DNA of 64,000 nucleotides, taken from the NCBI GenBank assembly GCA_964019695.1, contig OZ026516.1, forward strand, positions 101,308,368 through 101,372,367. The letters run 5' to 3'. The notes below the pieces were generated by a model, which had not been told where the DNA came from, made no database searches, and worked only from the letters and a program-made list of their open reading frames with translations. The DNA comes from Loripinus fragilis. Lineage: Eukaryota; Mollusca; Bivalvia; Lucinida; Lucinidae. Shown in pieces: positions 54,180 through 64,000 of this stretch. Numbering within the stretch: the stretch's first letter is position 1; each line of letters starts with the position of its first letter. A program made the translations under genes and the position numbers.

Positions 54180-55600
54180 CTTGAATATATACAGCAGACT
54201 TAAAAAGCAGATGACATTTTCAGAACAAAAATGTTGGTTGGATAAGGGTTAATTGGGTCTTTGCAAAAATCTTGTGTAATTTTGATTTATGGACACTTAA
54301 CAAAATTTTTGATTGGTCACCTTACATTTTTACGCTAGTTTAGAAAGTAGAAATCAGTGACACAAAATTCATGCTTCTATAACCAAACCAAAGCTTTGTC
54401 AAGACTCTGCAGGTCATTTCATTTAAAAATGACGCTGCTAGAGTAAAGGTACCCTCATTTCAAAAAGTCACATTTTTCTACAATATGAAATATTCTACAA
54501 AGACTCATAGTATCCATTTATGTTTTTGTTTGTTTGAGGATGTTACTGACTGCCATGATTTAAGATGAACAAGCTTCAAATGTTTTGCTTATCACTCTAA
54601 CTTCGTTTCTTTTACGTAATAACATGAAAACAAACACTTGCAGGAGCTATTCAAATGAAATTTACATACAAAATTTGCACTGTTCTGTACGCCTTATTAT
54701 CTGTGACACAGCAATGAATTGAAATTTTCAGGGATTATTCATTACTACTAGATGCACTGTTCTGTTTTGGAAATTGAAAAAAAAAAAGCCGTCAAGTTTC
54801 CCATTCAAACTGGAATTGCGCAGCAGCAGTGAAATATTTGTCTTCAAAAATGGATGAATCAAGTTCTAATGAGTTTGGCAATATCATGTTCAGACAAAAT
54901 AAAATATATTCAACAATTTTAGCGCATATGCTACTGATGAATTTCAAAAAGCTTGAAAAAAGTAATATTTTAAAAAATGCATAAAAAATCTATCTTTATC
55001 AAAATTTCAAGTGTCTAAGGTGTTTGTTGAAATCGGCTTGACCACTGTGAGTTTATTACCAACGGCACTTAAATTTGATAAAAACCTCACACAAAACCAT
55101 TTTTGTCTTCACAAAGCTTTTTTTTTTTTTTCATTTTAAAAAAAATGTGGATTGAAAGGCAACTTTTCGAGAAGACCACTAAACTTTTGCCCATTAATCT
55201 GCACATATTTAGGCAAATATTCATTTCAATGTTATTCGTGATTGGTCAGAAAAAAAGGAGTTTGAAAAGTGACCAATTAGAAATTTTGGTAAGTGTAAGT
55301 CTTAGATTAAGGTGCTTTTTTATTGGAAGCATTTTCTTGAAGAAATAAACAGCAATGTGGATGTATATGATATTGACTTAACTTCTGTTGTGTTAATTAG
55401 TGTCATAAATATTTTGATGTTAAATTAATGTTAATTGAGTTTAGAACCAAACGTGCCAGAGTCTTGAAATAGGTTGTGTTTTACAAATTTAAGTTCAGTT
55501 AAAAGCCCCTTGTATGTCAGAGCAGGCGGATATTGACAGAACTGACCAATATAGACAGAGCCTTTGTTTATTTGGTCTCAATAGTCGTTATTTTTTCGAA
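54180..55600. other. Unassigned AT-rich sequence
   Basis: No recognisable exon, TIR pair or tandem array. Short frames (for example 55103-55348) are low-complexity at their start (Phe-rich) and not convincing. Confidence 0.4.
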
Positions 55601-55689
55601 TTCCTTCTTTTTATCCCCCGACCCGACGAGAAATGGGGGATATAGTGACCAGCCTGGTGTCAGGCCCTCTGGACCTACCTGTTTGTAGA

Positions 55690-56210
55690 CGAAAACTTGT
55701 TCACTCCATAGCTTAAATATCCTTTGAGATATTTTGATTATATTTGGTAGGCATATGTATCAGGTCAAGACAGTGTGTCACATACAAGAATGGTTGCTCT
55801 CCCTTGCATCCTTTTGGATTTATGTCTCTTGAATGAATATTAAAGGACTCCATAACTTTTATACCCTTTGAAATATTTTAATAATATTTAGTAGACATGG
55901 ATATATATCGGGCCAAGATGGTGTGTGGGGAACAATAATGGTTGCTCTCCCTTGCATCCTTTGGAGTTATCTTCCTTGAATGAATTTTAAAGGGGAAACC
56001 TTGTTCACTCCATAACTTATATACCCTTCAAGATGTTTTGATAATATTTGGTAGACATCTATATCAGGTCAAGATGATGTGTGGCACACAATAATGGTTG
56101 CTCTCCCTTGCATCCTTTGGAGTTATCTTCCTTGAATGAATTTTAAAGGGGAAACCTTGTGTGAGTGACTCCATAACTTTTATACCCTATCAAATATTTT
56201 AATAATATTG
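55690..56210. repeat. ~160-bp tandem repeat, about 3.4 copies
   Basis: CTCCATAACTT-like landmarks at about 55698, 55847, 56008 and 56168. Units share GGTTGCTCTCCCTTGCATCC and ATTTGGTAGACAT. The array begins after a CCCCCGACCCGACGAGAAAT tip at 55615, so it is the body of that dispersed repeat. Confidence 0.8.
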
Positions 56211-56212
56211 AG

Positions 56213-56370
56213 ATTGAAAGGTTGCTGATTCGAGCTCCAACAAAGGCACTGTGTTGTGTCCTTGAGCAAGACACTGTCCTCTGCTTATGCAGTGACTGGT
56301 TCATCCCAGGAAATGTCCCGAAATGACTGAAAAATGGTTGACTCTGGAGTAAAGCACCAACAAAACACAA
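56213..56370 (+). mobile_element. tRNA-derived SINE, family A, head truncated
   Basis: GGTTGCTGATTCGAGCTCC is the B-box area, with core TGTGTCCTTGAGCAAGACAC and end GGTTGACTCTGGAGTAAAGC. Confidence 0.65.
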
Positions 56371-56892
56371 GCAATTTTGAATATTATCAGCAGACAATAA
56401 ATTTTTTTAGGGAAATTACCCAACATACAAACAGTTAGGTATTTAGACAAACATTTTGCTGTCAATTAACATTGCTTCCTATTTGGTCCCTATTCTGAGT
56501 CTAGAAGGTTAACACAGTTAGGCCAGAATATTTTTATTAGTTGATTTACGAACCCTCCTACTGTAATTTTCCGGAAAGTAAGAAAAAAATAAAATTTAAT
56601 TTCTAAATTTTTTTTTTTTATTTTATCGGCCGACTCTAAATATTACTTCTTTGGTTGAAAAAAATAATATTTTTTGATGTTCTGTCTGTGCATTTTTGAG
56701 AGTGACACTGTTAAAAGTGATTGTTCTGTCCAGATTTTTAGGAAAATGATGAAATATTTAAAGATTACCTAACTAGTTTTACTGTTTTTTTCTGGAGATA
56801 TTAAAGAAAAAAAGAAAAAAAAGCTCTGAAAAAAAAAAAAAAAAAAAAGCTCTGAAAATGACCAGTCAACTGGTCATTTTCAGAGCTTTTTT

Positions 56893-59848
56893 CAGGGGTG
56901 TAAAATTCCACTCGCCCGCTCGCATTGGCGAGTAAACTTCGGATTCGGTCGAGTGAAATAACTGCCTCGCTCGCCCTTACGGGCGAGTGCATTTTCAGAC
57001 ATTGTAAAATGCATTTTAGCCTTCAGAAATGACAAAAACAAAAGTAAAACAAAGATCGTCGATCTTTTACTTCGTGAACCGGATGTTTATATCTGATTCT
57101 ACCACTACGCATGCGCATTTTCTGACTGGTACAATTAAACTCCCCAGGAGCGGTGTTTAAGAAGAATTTATTCGCGGAGCCCTCGCTCTATGGGGAGTTA
57201 GACGACGGCGGTCGTCTCAAACGGCGGGCGGATTTCAGACATTGAGCACCGTTTTTTTGTTTATTTCAACACCGCTTGTTGCGCAAAATGTCACAGCGAG
57301 ATATTAGATCCCTTTTTGGTAAAAAAGCAGGGGGAGGTGATGATGAAAAGACAGAATCTGCGCGTGTGTTGAAGCAGAATGAAAAAAGAAAAACCCAACA
57401 GAAAGAGTATGATAAAAAACGCAGAAAGCGTGATGTCAAGGAAGCATGGCTGGAAGAATTTTCATGGGCGCAGAAAGATGATGAATTGAATTTGTATTGT
57501 AAAGTTTGTAGGAAATTCCCTAGCCTTGCTGACACAAAGTCGTCCCTATTCACTGGGATCTCCACTAACTTTAAGAAAGAGACTTTAAAGTTCCATGATA
57601 AAAGTTTGAAACACAGAAAATGTGTTGATCACCAGAAAGTCCTTGATAACCCAACAACTTCATCACTCGCAAAATCAGTAAAAAAAGTTGATGAAAAAAA
57701 TTATGAAGTCTATGAAAAGTTGATGAACACAGCCTACTTTGTAGCTTCTGAAGGTGAACCCTTCACAAAGTATCCCCGTTTATGTGCACTACAGGAGAAG
57801 AATGGTCTAAACATGGGTACAAATTACTTAAACAGACAAGCATGTAAAGTTTTTATCACAAGTATTGGAGAGGTGTTGAGAAATGAGACTATCCAGTTCA
57901 TCAGAAATGCAAGATTTATCAGTATTCTCAGTGATGGTTCAACTGATAGAAGTATTTTAGAACAAGAAATTGTTTATGTTAGGTATACAGGGGAAGATGG
58001 TAAGGTTCAAACAAGGTTGGCAGATATGGTTGATTTGACTTATGGACATGCCCAAGGGGTAAGTGAAGGTATATTTAAGGCATTAGAAATGGTTGAGCTG
58101 CCATGTCCCTTACTAGCCAGGAAACTGATAGGGATCAACACTGATGGTGCCTCTGTCAATATGGGAAAGAAGGCAGGCGCAATTAAATTAATTAAAGATA
58201 GAATAGATGAAGAATTGGACCAGAGTTGTGAGCAATACATGACAGTTGTGCATTGTATTGCTCACAACTTAGAACTTGCAGTGTGCGATTCGAAGAAAGG
58301 GTGCCCTTATCTAGATAAATTTGAAGAAACTCTAAAAGGAATATTTAGATTTTATTATTATTCCCCAAAGAAAAGGAGAGAGTTATATGATATTGCTGCT
58401 TCTTTAGATAAAGAGCTTAAACATTATGGGGGAGTGCAGCAAGTCAGATGGGTGGCCAGCCAGAACCGAGCCTTAAGGGCCTTACTTGAAAATTATGAAG
58501 TGACATGCATCCATTTAGGAGAAATAGGGACAAAGAGTATTGATGATGCTGCTAAGGCGAGAGGCTACCTCCAACAGCTAAAGACAAAAAGGTTTCTGTG
58601 TTTTTTGCACTTCATGTTAGACTGGACCAATCTCCTTAGAAATGTCTCTGAACTTTTTCAGGACAAGAAAGCTTTAATATCTGAAGTGAGTAAGAGGATA
58701 AATGAGTTACAAGCAAATTTCACTAGGATGAAAACCAGAAGAGGTAAAAACTTGAGAGATTTTCTTAAGGACAGTGAAAACGGTGAGTTCAAGGGTATTG
58801 AAATTACAAATGATGTTGGAGGCAGAAGGGGACAGGAAGATACTATTGACCGTATAAATTCAGATATTGATAGTCTTCTGAATGATGCAGTTTTCTTCTT
58901 GGAGGAGAGGTTTATAAAGCACATTGGAGGAGAGCCCCATTCCCTATTTAACGTTTTTGATTTTCACTGTTGGCCTGATAAGGCCTCTGAATCATTTAAG
59001 ACATATGGGGATGAAGAAATTGAGAAATTAGTTCAGCATTTCACACCAGTTTTAACTGAGGAGGAGCAAGAAAATGCTGTTGACCAGTGGCTTGATCTTA
59101 AGCTTTTTGTTGCCAGAAATATGGATAGAACATTAATAGAGGCTTATGAGAGTGTTTTGAACCCTAATAATGCCACTGATCATATTAGATGCATACTTCC
59201 ATTGATCAACATTATGCTTACTCTATCTCCTACCACTGCTGAATGTGAAAGAGGTTTCAGTTTGATGAATGGATTAAAGACTCAAAATAGAACTTCTATG
59301 AAGCAAGACAGTTTAAGCAGTTTAATGAGAATCAAGGTTGATGGTCAAGAGTTTGAAGCTTTTAGCCCTGCTGATAGTTTAAATCAATGGTTGGATAGTG
59401 GCAATCGTCACATACATGGTCATAAACTGTCTGGCCCAAGAGGTCCAAGGGCACCAAATGTTGAAGCAGCTGACAGTGACAGTGAATCAGATTGAGTCTT
59501 AATAAATCAGAACCCTAGTAATAGTACTGTACTCACTGTTTACAGTAATGGATCATAAGTTTCCTTAATCCTAGTCACATCTTTTATTTTATTTTATTAT
59601 ACAAGAGCTAGTCAAAGCCCATCTGATCATATGCTTGTTCAACAGTTGTTTTTTTGTCTTATTTGGATATAAATAAAACCAAGATTGTGTTAATTTGAAT
59701 ACTTTATTGCTTTCATTAATATATTATAATACATGATACAAATATGATTAATCCTTAAGGGCAAGTGATAATACCATAAGGGCGAGTAGGTTTTTCCCCC
59801 CACTAGTCCTGCAGGGCGAGTGAGTAAAAAAATAATTTTACACCCCTG
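56893..59848 (+). mobile_element. Complete hAT transposon
   Basis: 2956 bp with perfect 14-bp ends CAGGGGTGTAAAAT and ATTTTACACCCCTG. Subterminal GGCGAGTG/CACTCGCC motifs occur several times at both ends (56920-56990 and 59758-59822), as expected for transposase binding. One intron-less gene fills the centre. The insertion point lies in T-rich sequence, so the target duplication is ambiguous (TTTTTT on the left, ATTTTTT on the right). Confidence 0.85.
57276..59495 (+). CDS. hAT transposase (ZNF862-like)
   Basis: An uninterrupted 739-codon frame. The better start may be the second ATG at 57288 (MSQRDIRSLFGKKAGGG), since this opening is typical of ZNF862/KIAA-type proteins. Domains: a basic N-terminus; a TTF-type zinc finger at about 60-115 (YCKVCRKF ... 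FHDKSLKHRKC); and an RNase H-like core with the first Asp in SILSDGSTD (about 220), the second in GINTDGASVNMG (about 290) and the CxxH feature HCIAHNLELAV (about 330). An RW motif (VRWVASQ) and the C-terminal dimerisation block TLSPTTAECERGFSLMNGL (about 645-665, with the catalytic Glu region) follow. The tail is acidic. AATAAA follows at about 59498. No lesion was seen, so activity is possible; domestication is less likely because the TIRs are intact. Confidence 0.9.
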   Translation: MLRKMSQRDIRSLFGKKAGGGDDEKTESARVLKQNEKRKTQQKEYDKKRRKRDVKEAWLEEFSWAQKDDELNLYCKVCRKFPSLADTKSSLFTGISTNFKKETLKFHDKSLKHRKCVDHQKVLDNPTTSSLAKSVKKVDEKNYEVYEKLMNTAYFVASEGEPFTKYPRLCALQEKNGLNMGTNYLNRQACKVFITSIGEVLRNETIQFIRNARFISILSDGSTDRSILEQEIVYVRYTGEDGKVQTRLADMVDLTYGHAQGVSEGIFKALEMVELPCPLLARKLIGINTDGASVNMGKKAGAIKLIKDRIDEELDQSCEQYMTVVHCIAHNLELAVCDSKKGCPYLDKFEETLKGIFRFYYYSPKKRRELYDIAASLDKELKHYGGVQQVRWVASQNRALRALLENYEVTCIHLGEIGTKSIDDAAKARGYLQQLKTKRFLCFLHFMLDWTNLLRNVSELFQDKKALISEVSKRINELQANFTRMKTRRGKNLRDFLKDSENGEFKGIEITNDVGGRRGQEDTIDRINSDIDSLLNDAVFFLEERFIKHIGGEPHSLFNVFDFHCWPDKASESFKTYGDEEIEKLVQHFTPVLTEEEQENAVDQWLDLKLFVARNMDRTLIEAYESVLNPNNATDHIRCILPLINIMLTLSPTTAECERGFSLMNGLKTQNRTSMKQDSLSSLMRIKVDGQEFEAFSPADSLNQWLDSGNRHIHGHKLSGPRGPRAPNVEAADSDSESD

Positions 59849-60351
59849 ATTTTTTATTTATTTTTTTTCGTCCCCCCCGACCCTAGATCTGAAAAAAATT
59901 CCCGTAAATCAACTAATAAAAAAAATCTGGCCTTAGCAGCACTTCATTTTAAAGGAGAGTGCCTATAAAATTTATAGAAGATGCTTATCAGCAAATGGGT
60001 TTCTCCCTTGGGACTCAGACTCACTCAGTGTATTTGTTTTTTGCTCTCGATGGGTATATATTTTTAGATAAGACTATGGGGGAGTTTTGTATAAAATTTG
60101 AATGATCTTGAATGATGTGACACGCTATTTAAATTAGTTTATGAGGTTACTTGAGTTTTTTTATTGTGTCTTTTCTAAAATTGGATACTTCTTTTATAAT
60201 GTTTCAAGGCTACTTTTTGTTTGCTCAGAATTTTTAGTTCACCTGAACTGAAGGCTCATGGGTAAGCTATTAGCTATACCAAAGGCTACACTGAGTGCCA
60301 AGCATAATTATTTGTCCAAGTTTGAATGACCGAATAACTCTGTTTTATATA

Positions 60352-61137
60352 TACCCAACAAAAAAAGAAACGCACCACTTAGAACTTTTCAACTCTCAGG
60401 AAAATCAAAAGTGATAGGCCAATGTAGTTTATATCAGTGCAAAGGTATGTCAAGTACTGCTGCGTCACACGTCTTCTGCAATCAGGCGTCGAAATCGTGT
60501 TAAAGAAAATTGGGCACGAACCAAGTAGGGGTAAAATTGTAGAGTCAGAGGAAATAAGCGTTTTTATAATGCTCTCTTGCTGGATAAGTTCAAGCAATCA
60601 GATTCATCTCAATAGACCAAATTGTACCCAGACACTTATTCTTTGCAAATTCAATCTTTAAATTCTTCATTCGCAATAATTGAACACAAGGTAGCCCATG
60701 TTTTGTGACTTGCTTTTGGAAAACGATTCCACACTGGAGATTAACCTTACAAACATTTAAAGAATTAAACATTGTTTTGATCAATTTAAATGGTCCTTAA
60801 TGATAAAAATGGATTTTGAAATAACAAAAAAGCACCAATAAACACATAGGTTGTCTCACATACCGACAGCATATCGTTTTCGTACTTTGCTAATGTAAAA
60901 CGCACTCGGAATTTCACATAGACAGTAGCGTTGACTTGACGCTTCCAAAACTCCTTTACCCTTCGCCTTGATGTGTTTTGTGCCTACACAGGGAAAGTAC
61001 AGATACTCATCTACGTCACATTTAAGTTTTAGTAAAGTTTGATTAGAAATGAATATTTCATGACATTTAACATTTTCGTATTAAAAGGAGATCTTAATGG
61101 GAAAATCGTAGTGGTGCGTTTCTTATTTTGCCGGGTA
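60352..61137. mobile_element. TA-flanked TIR element, 786 bp
   Basis: The left end TACCCAACAAAAAAAGAAAC matches the complement of the right end (AAATAAGAAACGCACCACTA side) over about 32 bp, with TATA outside both. A 74-codon plus frame at 60437-60661 is not recognised. Confidence 0.65.
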
Positions 61138-61140
61138 TAT

Positions 61141-61345
61141 TTTATGCTTTTGTTATTGTCTGCTGACTTTTTTTAGAATTTTTGTTTTCTCTCAAAAATG
61201 TCTTTCAGGAATATAATCAGAGTGTCAAACAGTTTGGATCCAGAGCAGGACCGACATTCTGTCCGTCCTGATCTGGATCCAAACTGTTTGCAAAGGTTAT
61301 CAGCAGATGACAAAAGTTGCGGATAGCCAGGAAAGAGTATCATGC
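61141..61345. mobile_element. TTAA-class fold-back MITE
   Basis: Core TGGATCCAGAGCAGGACCGA pairs with GTCCGTCCTGATCTGGATCC, then GCAAAGGTTATCAGCAGATG. The extreme left tip was displaced by the 60352-61137 element. Confidence 0.65.
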
Positions 61346-61947
61346 ACTTCTTTTTTGAGAAAAAAAAAATACATAGTCCTCAGATTCATTTTGTTATCAT
61401 AGTATACCATAATGTATCTTGTTACTCAAGGATGTACAGGGGCGTAACTGAGACATTTTATAGAATACTCACTCTAGAGGAAGTCTGAGGTTAGCTACCC
61501 CTGTAAGTTTCATCCCCTGGTGGAAAATGGTTTTAGAGCTTTGCACAGTCTAAATATTAGTTGCATTTTCTTCTGCAAATCCAATTTACTCGTTACCTAC
61601 CAGTGTCATCTGGTGATAGCCTTTGCAAACAGATTGGACCCAGATCAGGCCCGACAAAATGTATTTAGATTATCTCATACATTATAATTAGATGCTTCAT
61701 TTGAAATTTGATTTTGATTGGCCTTGTAGTTTCTGATGGTGATTTATTATTGATTGCAGTCCAATGTGAACCTTGACTTTGGTACTTATCATTCTTTTTT
61801 TAACTTATTCACTTAAAAGCACTTGACTCAAGAGAGTTTTGTTTTAACTCTTTACCATAATCCTTATCCCTTAATGTATCCTGTTTTAAAAATTAAATCT
61901 TGCTGCTGATTTTAGTGGTTCAAAGGCTTACCACTCTAGAATCTTTA

Positions 61948-62330
61948 GGCTTGAATTTTTGTATTAGTTGATTTACAAACCCTTATACTGTAATTTTCAG
62001 GAAAGTAGAAAAAAACTTCTAAAATAATTTTCTATTTTGTCCCCCTACTCTAAATATTATTTGTTTTGTTGAAAAAAAATTGAGGTTTCGTCTGTGTATT
62101 TTTTAGAGTGACACTGTTAAAAGTGATTGTCCTGTGCAAATTATGAAATATTTAAAGATTTAATACAGATTGTTAGTTTTACTTTTTTGTTCTGGAGATA
62201 TTAAAAAAAAGCTCTGAAACTGACCAGTCAACTGGTCATTTAAAATGTTTTTCAGAGCTTTTTTTTGTTGTCCCCCGACCCTAAATCTGAAAAAAAATCC
62301 TGTAAATCAACTAATAAAAAAATTCTGGCC
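61948..62330. mobile_element. Harbinger-like MITE (GGCCAGA family)
   Basis: Ends GGCTTGAATTTTTGTATTAG and ATTCTGGCC, TTA on both sides (61945-61947, 62331-62333). The inner hairpin AGCTCTGAAACTGACCAGTC pairs with ACTGGTCATT...CAGAGCT, carrying a small insertion. Confidence 0.75.
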
Positions 62331-62639
62331 TTACTTGCATAAAAATAAGATCAAAATAGGTACCTGCCAATATTTTTTGTCCTTCAGTTATTATCTGCTT
62401 ATAATGTCTACTGCATATATTCTAATGCGCAGATCCAAAGTACGTAAGCAGATGAGAAAGCAGACGGCAATTGCCATGAATGGTGGGAATAGGTAAATTA
62501 TCAATCATGACAACAAATGACAAATTTTTGTGAGCTAGCTCCTTGATTTTCGTTGAACATATATCGGTATTACTAAGGCTTGAAATCCTTGTGAATCAAT
62601 TCACATGAAATAGCAACTCTCATTTTGGTTTCTCAGTGA

Positions 62640-62870
62640 CTCTTTCTTTGCTAGCGGTGACTTGTCGTCTGCTGATAACCATTGCAAATGATTTGGACCC
62701 AGATCAGGACCGACATTTTGTTGGTCCTGATCTTGATCAAAACCGGTTGCCACTCTGATAGTGTTCCGGAAAGAATTTTTTGAAAGGTTAACTTTGAAAA
62801 AAAAAAAGGTCAGCAGAGGACAACAAAAGCATGAAGATTACCCAGTATGCTAAGAGTTATGAAAGGACAA
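62640..62870. mobile_element. TTAA-class fold-back MITE (inverted)
   Basis: TCTTTCTTTGCTAGCGGTGA, GGACCCAGATCAGGACCGAC paired with TTGGTCCTGATCTTGATC, and the end CCCAGTATGCTAAGAGTTA. Confidence 0.65.
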
Positions 62871-63198
62871 AAATACAATCAGGCCTGTTCATAAGATTTT
62901 GGTACTTATGGCATATATGAGCATTGAGCATTGAAGCTTAAGGCTCAGACAAACTTGATCTAACAATTGCAGCCTCCCCAGAGCTTTTGGAGCTCGCTAA
63001 CAGAGAGTAGCTAGGGACAAAGATAAAGGCTCTGGCCAACATTTAGGGCTCTAGCCCATATACATGTTTTAAGAATGACTTTTTGCATATTAATGTCATT
63101 GGCGTAGCTCCCATTAGCAGTTACACACATGCAGAATAAAAATAGTAACATTCAAGGGAAGTCACCTAATGTGGTAAGAGTGATTTCCCATACCACAA

Positions 63199-63266
63199 GG
63201 AACTGCTTTTTAAAGGAAAGAATTCGCTCCCTTTGGGAGCAAATTCTTTCCTTTAAAAGAAGTTCC
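63199..63266. repeat. 68-bp near-perfect hairpin
   Basis: GGAACTGCTTTTTAAAGGAA and its partner TTCCTTTTAAAG...AGTTCC form arms of about 33 nt around a TT loop, with one indel and two to three mismatches. There is no known family match in this window. Confidence 0.6.
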
Positions 63267-63599
63267 CATTTTGAAAAAGGATGCAATTGAAGAGAATCAC
63301 TGCTTGATCCAGTAGTCTCCCTTTGATGTGAGTAACTTTTTCAGCGTCTGGCTAAGTCATTGAATGTTATGTTATGAATCACCCTGACATGGCTGAAAAA
63401 TTGTTGACTGGGTTGTAAAGCATCAAAACAAACAGACAAAAGCATATGTTATGTCAGTAATAGAATGGCACTATCTGGCTTAATTCTAACCTATGTTCCC
63501 TAACATTGCGTATATGGACCATCAGACTAGAGTGAATCTTATCGGTTTAGAAACAGGCCCCCGGATCGAGTGTGTAACTGAAAATTATTTTTGTTATTT

Positions 63600-63690
63600 C
63601 TCAACCAAAACATATGTTGTGGGTACTCAAAAGAATCGTCTTGATAAGACGGTTTGTTTGAGCACCAAAACATATGTTTAGACTGATGAA
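63600..63690. repeat. Palindromic ACATATGTT repeat
   Basis: CAAAACATATGTTGTGGGTA pairs with AGCACCAAAACATATGTT; the arms meet around GAATCGTCTTGATAAGACGG. Confidence 0.6.
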
Positions 63691-63759
63691 TAAGAAAATA
63701 ATGGCAATTTTACACTATTTTTTTTTTTTGCTTAACTGGCTCTATTAGAAGGGGTTTAG

Positions 63760-64000
63760 TCTTTTATTTCATAATTTTTCATTTGCTGATGTTTTTCTTC
63801 AAAATTAACAGATTCCAAACATTCATTCAGGAATACCATCAGATTGTCAAAGAGTTTGGATCCAGATCGGCCCAACATTTGTTGGGCCTGGTGCAAAGGT
63901 TATCAGCAGAGAACTGTGAGTACCAGGTAGAGGGTTAAAGAATAACCATTGCAAACAGTTTGGACCCAGATCAGGCCCGACAAAAAGTCTCAGGCCTCAG
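63760..64000. repeat. TTAA-class fold-back MITE and start of another copy
   Basis: 63760-63935: TTTGCTGATGTTTTTCTTC, TTTGGATCCAGATCGGCCCA paired with TTGGGCC. From 63943 a second, inverted copy begins (TTGCAAACAGTTTGGACCCA) and is cut by the window edge. Confidence 0.6.

Larger units (their letters stand above)
56521..59932. mobile_element. Harbinger-like MITE (GGCCAGA family) split by a hAT transposon
   Basis: GGCCAGAATATTTTTATTAG at the left and AATCTGGCC at the right, flanked by TTA (56518-56520 and 59933-59935). Without the 2956-bp insert it is about 456 bp and matches 19293-19737 and 61948-62330. The inner hairpin AGCTCTGAAAATGACCAGTC is present just before the insert. Confidence 0.85.

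Noticed and set aside
57266..57565. 99-codon minus frame
   Set aside because: Antisense to the hAT transposase N-terminus.

Overview
This is a window of animal nuclear DNA, most likely from a marine bivalve mollusc. The organism call rests on four things: spliced coding exons; non-LTR, LTR and hAT elements of animal type; tRNA-derived SINEs whose leader carries the GAGCAAGACAC-type core common in molluscan and other invertebrate SINEs; and a very high load of short fold-back repeats, including the GAGCTCACCTGAG/CTCAGGTGAGCT family that I associate with clam genomes. The phylum is an inference and the species is not determined. I saw no prokaryotic operon, CRISPR array or stand-alone RNA gene.

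Host genes. One host gene is well supported: a C7orf50-like nucleolar protein with a WKF domain, on the minus strand. Its first coding exon is 20503-19892 and the next is 16822-16696. The 3.07-kb intron between them is filled with fold-back repeats and MITEs, and the last exon was not found. Nothing else can be assigned to a host gene with confidence.

Layout. 1-4.5 kb: a TIR element with a 9-bp target duplication, split by an internally deleted, mutated Ty3/gypsy element. 4.5-11.4 kb: fold-back MITEs (CAGTAAAACCTG family and others), tRNA-SINEs and small tandem repeats. 11.4-16 kb: three units of the GAGCTCACC repeat with a TA-flanked insertion. 16-21.8 kb: the C7orf50-like locus with intronic MITEs and an upstream hAT-like element. 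21.8-28.3 kb: a minus-strand LINE broken by a plus-strand LINE, with a 2.8-kb TA-flanked TIR element inserted at their junction. 28.3-37 kb: dispersed and tandem repeats, plus a 2.74-kb TA-flanked non-coding element carrying seven scattered copies of a TGTCAGGAGTGTAAC motif. 37-42.3 kb: a 40-bp satellite interrupted by a 297-bp tandem repeat, a 1.09-kb TIR element and a truncated LINE. 42.3-48.3 kb: a hAT-like element carrying a near full-length RTE-like LINE, with a tandem duplication over its left edge. 49-51.3 kb: another TA-flanked non-coding element, with iterated CATGCGCA motifs. 51.3-56.5 kb: SINEs, MITEs and a 160-bp tandem repeat. 56.5-59.9 kb: a Harbinger-like MITE carrying a complete hAT transposon with an uninterrupted 739-codon transposase. 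60-64 kb: further MITEs.

The functional content is therefore one host gene and one apparently intact transposase, set in a layered archive of nested insertions whose order can often be read from target duplications. The least familiar feature is a set of three 2.3-2.8 kb, TA-flanked, non-coding TIR elements, each carrying its own repeated short motif.
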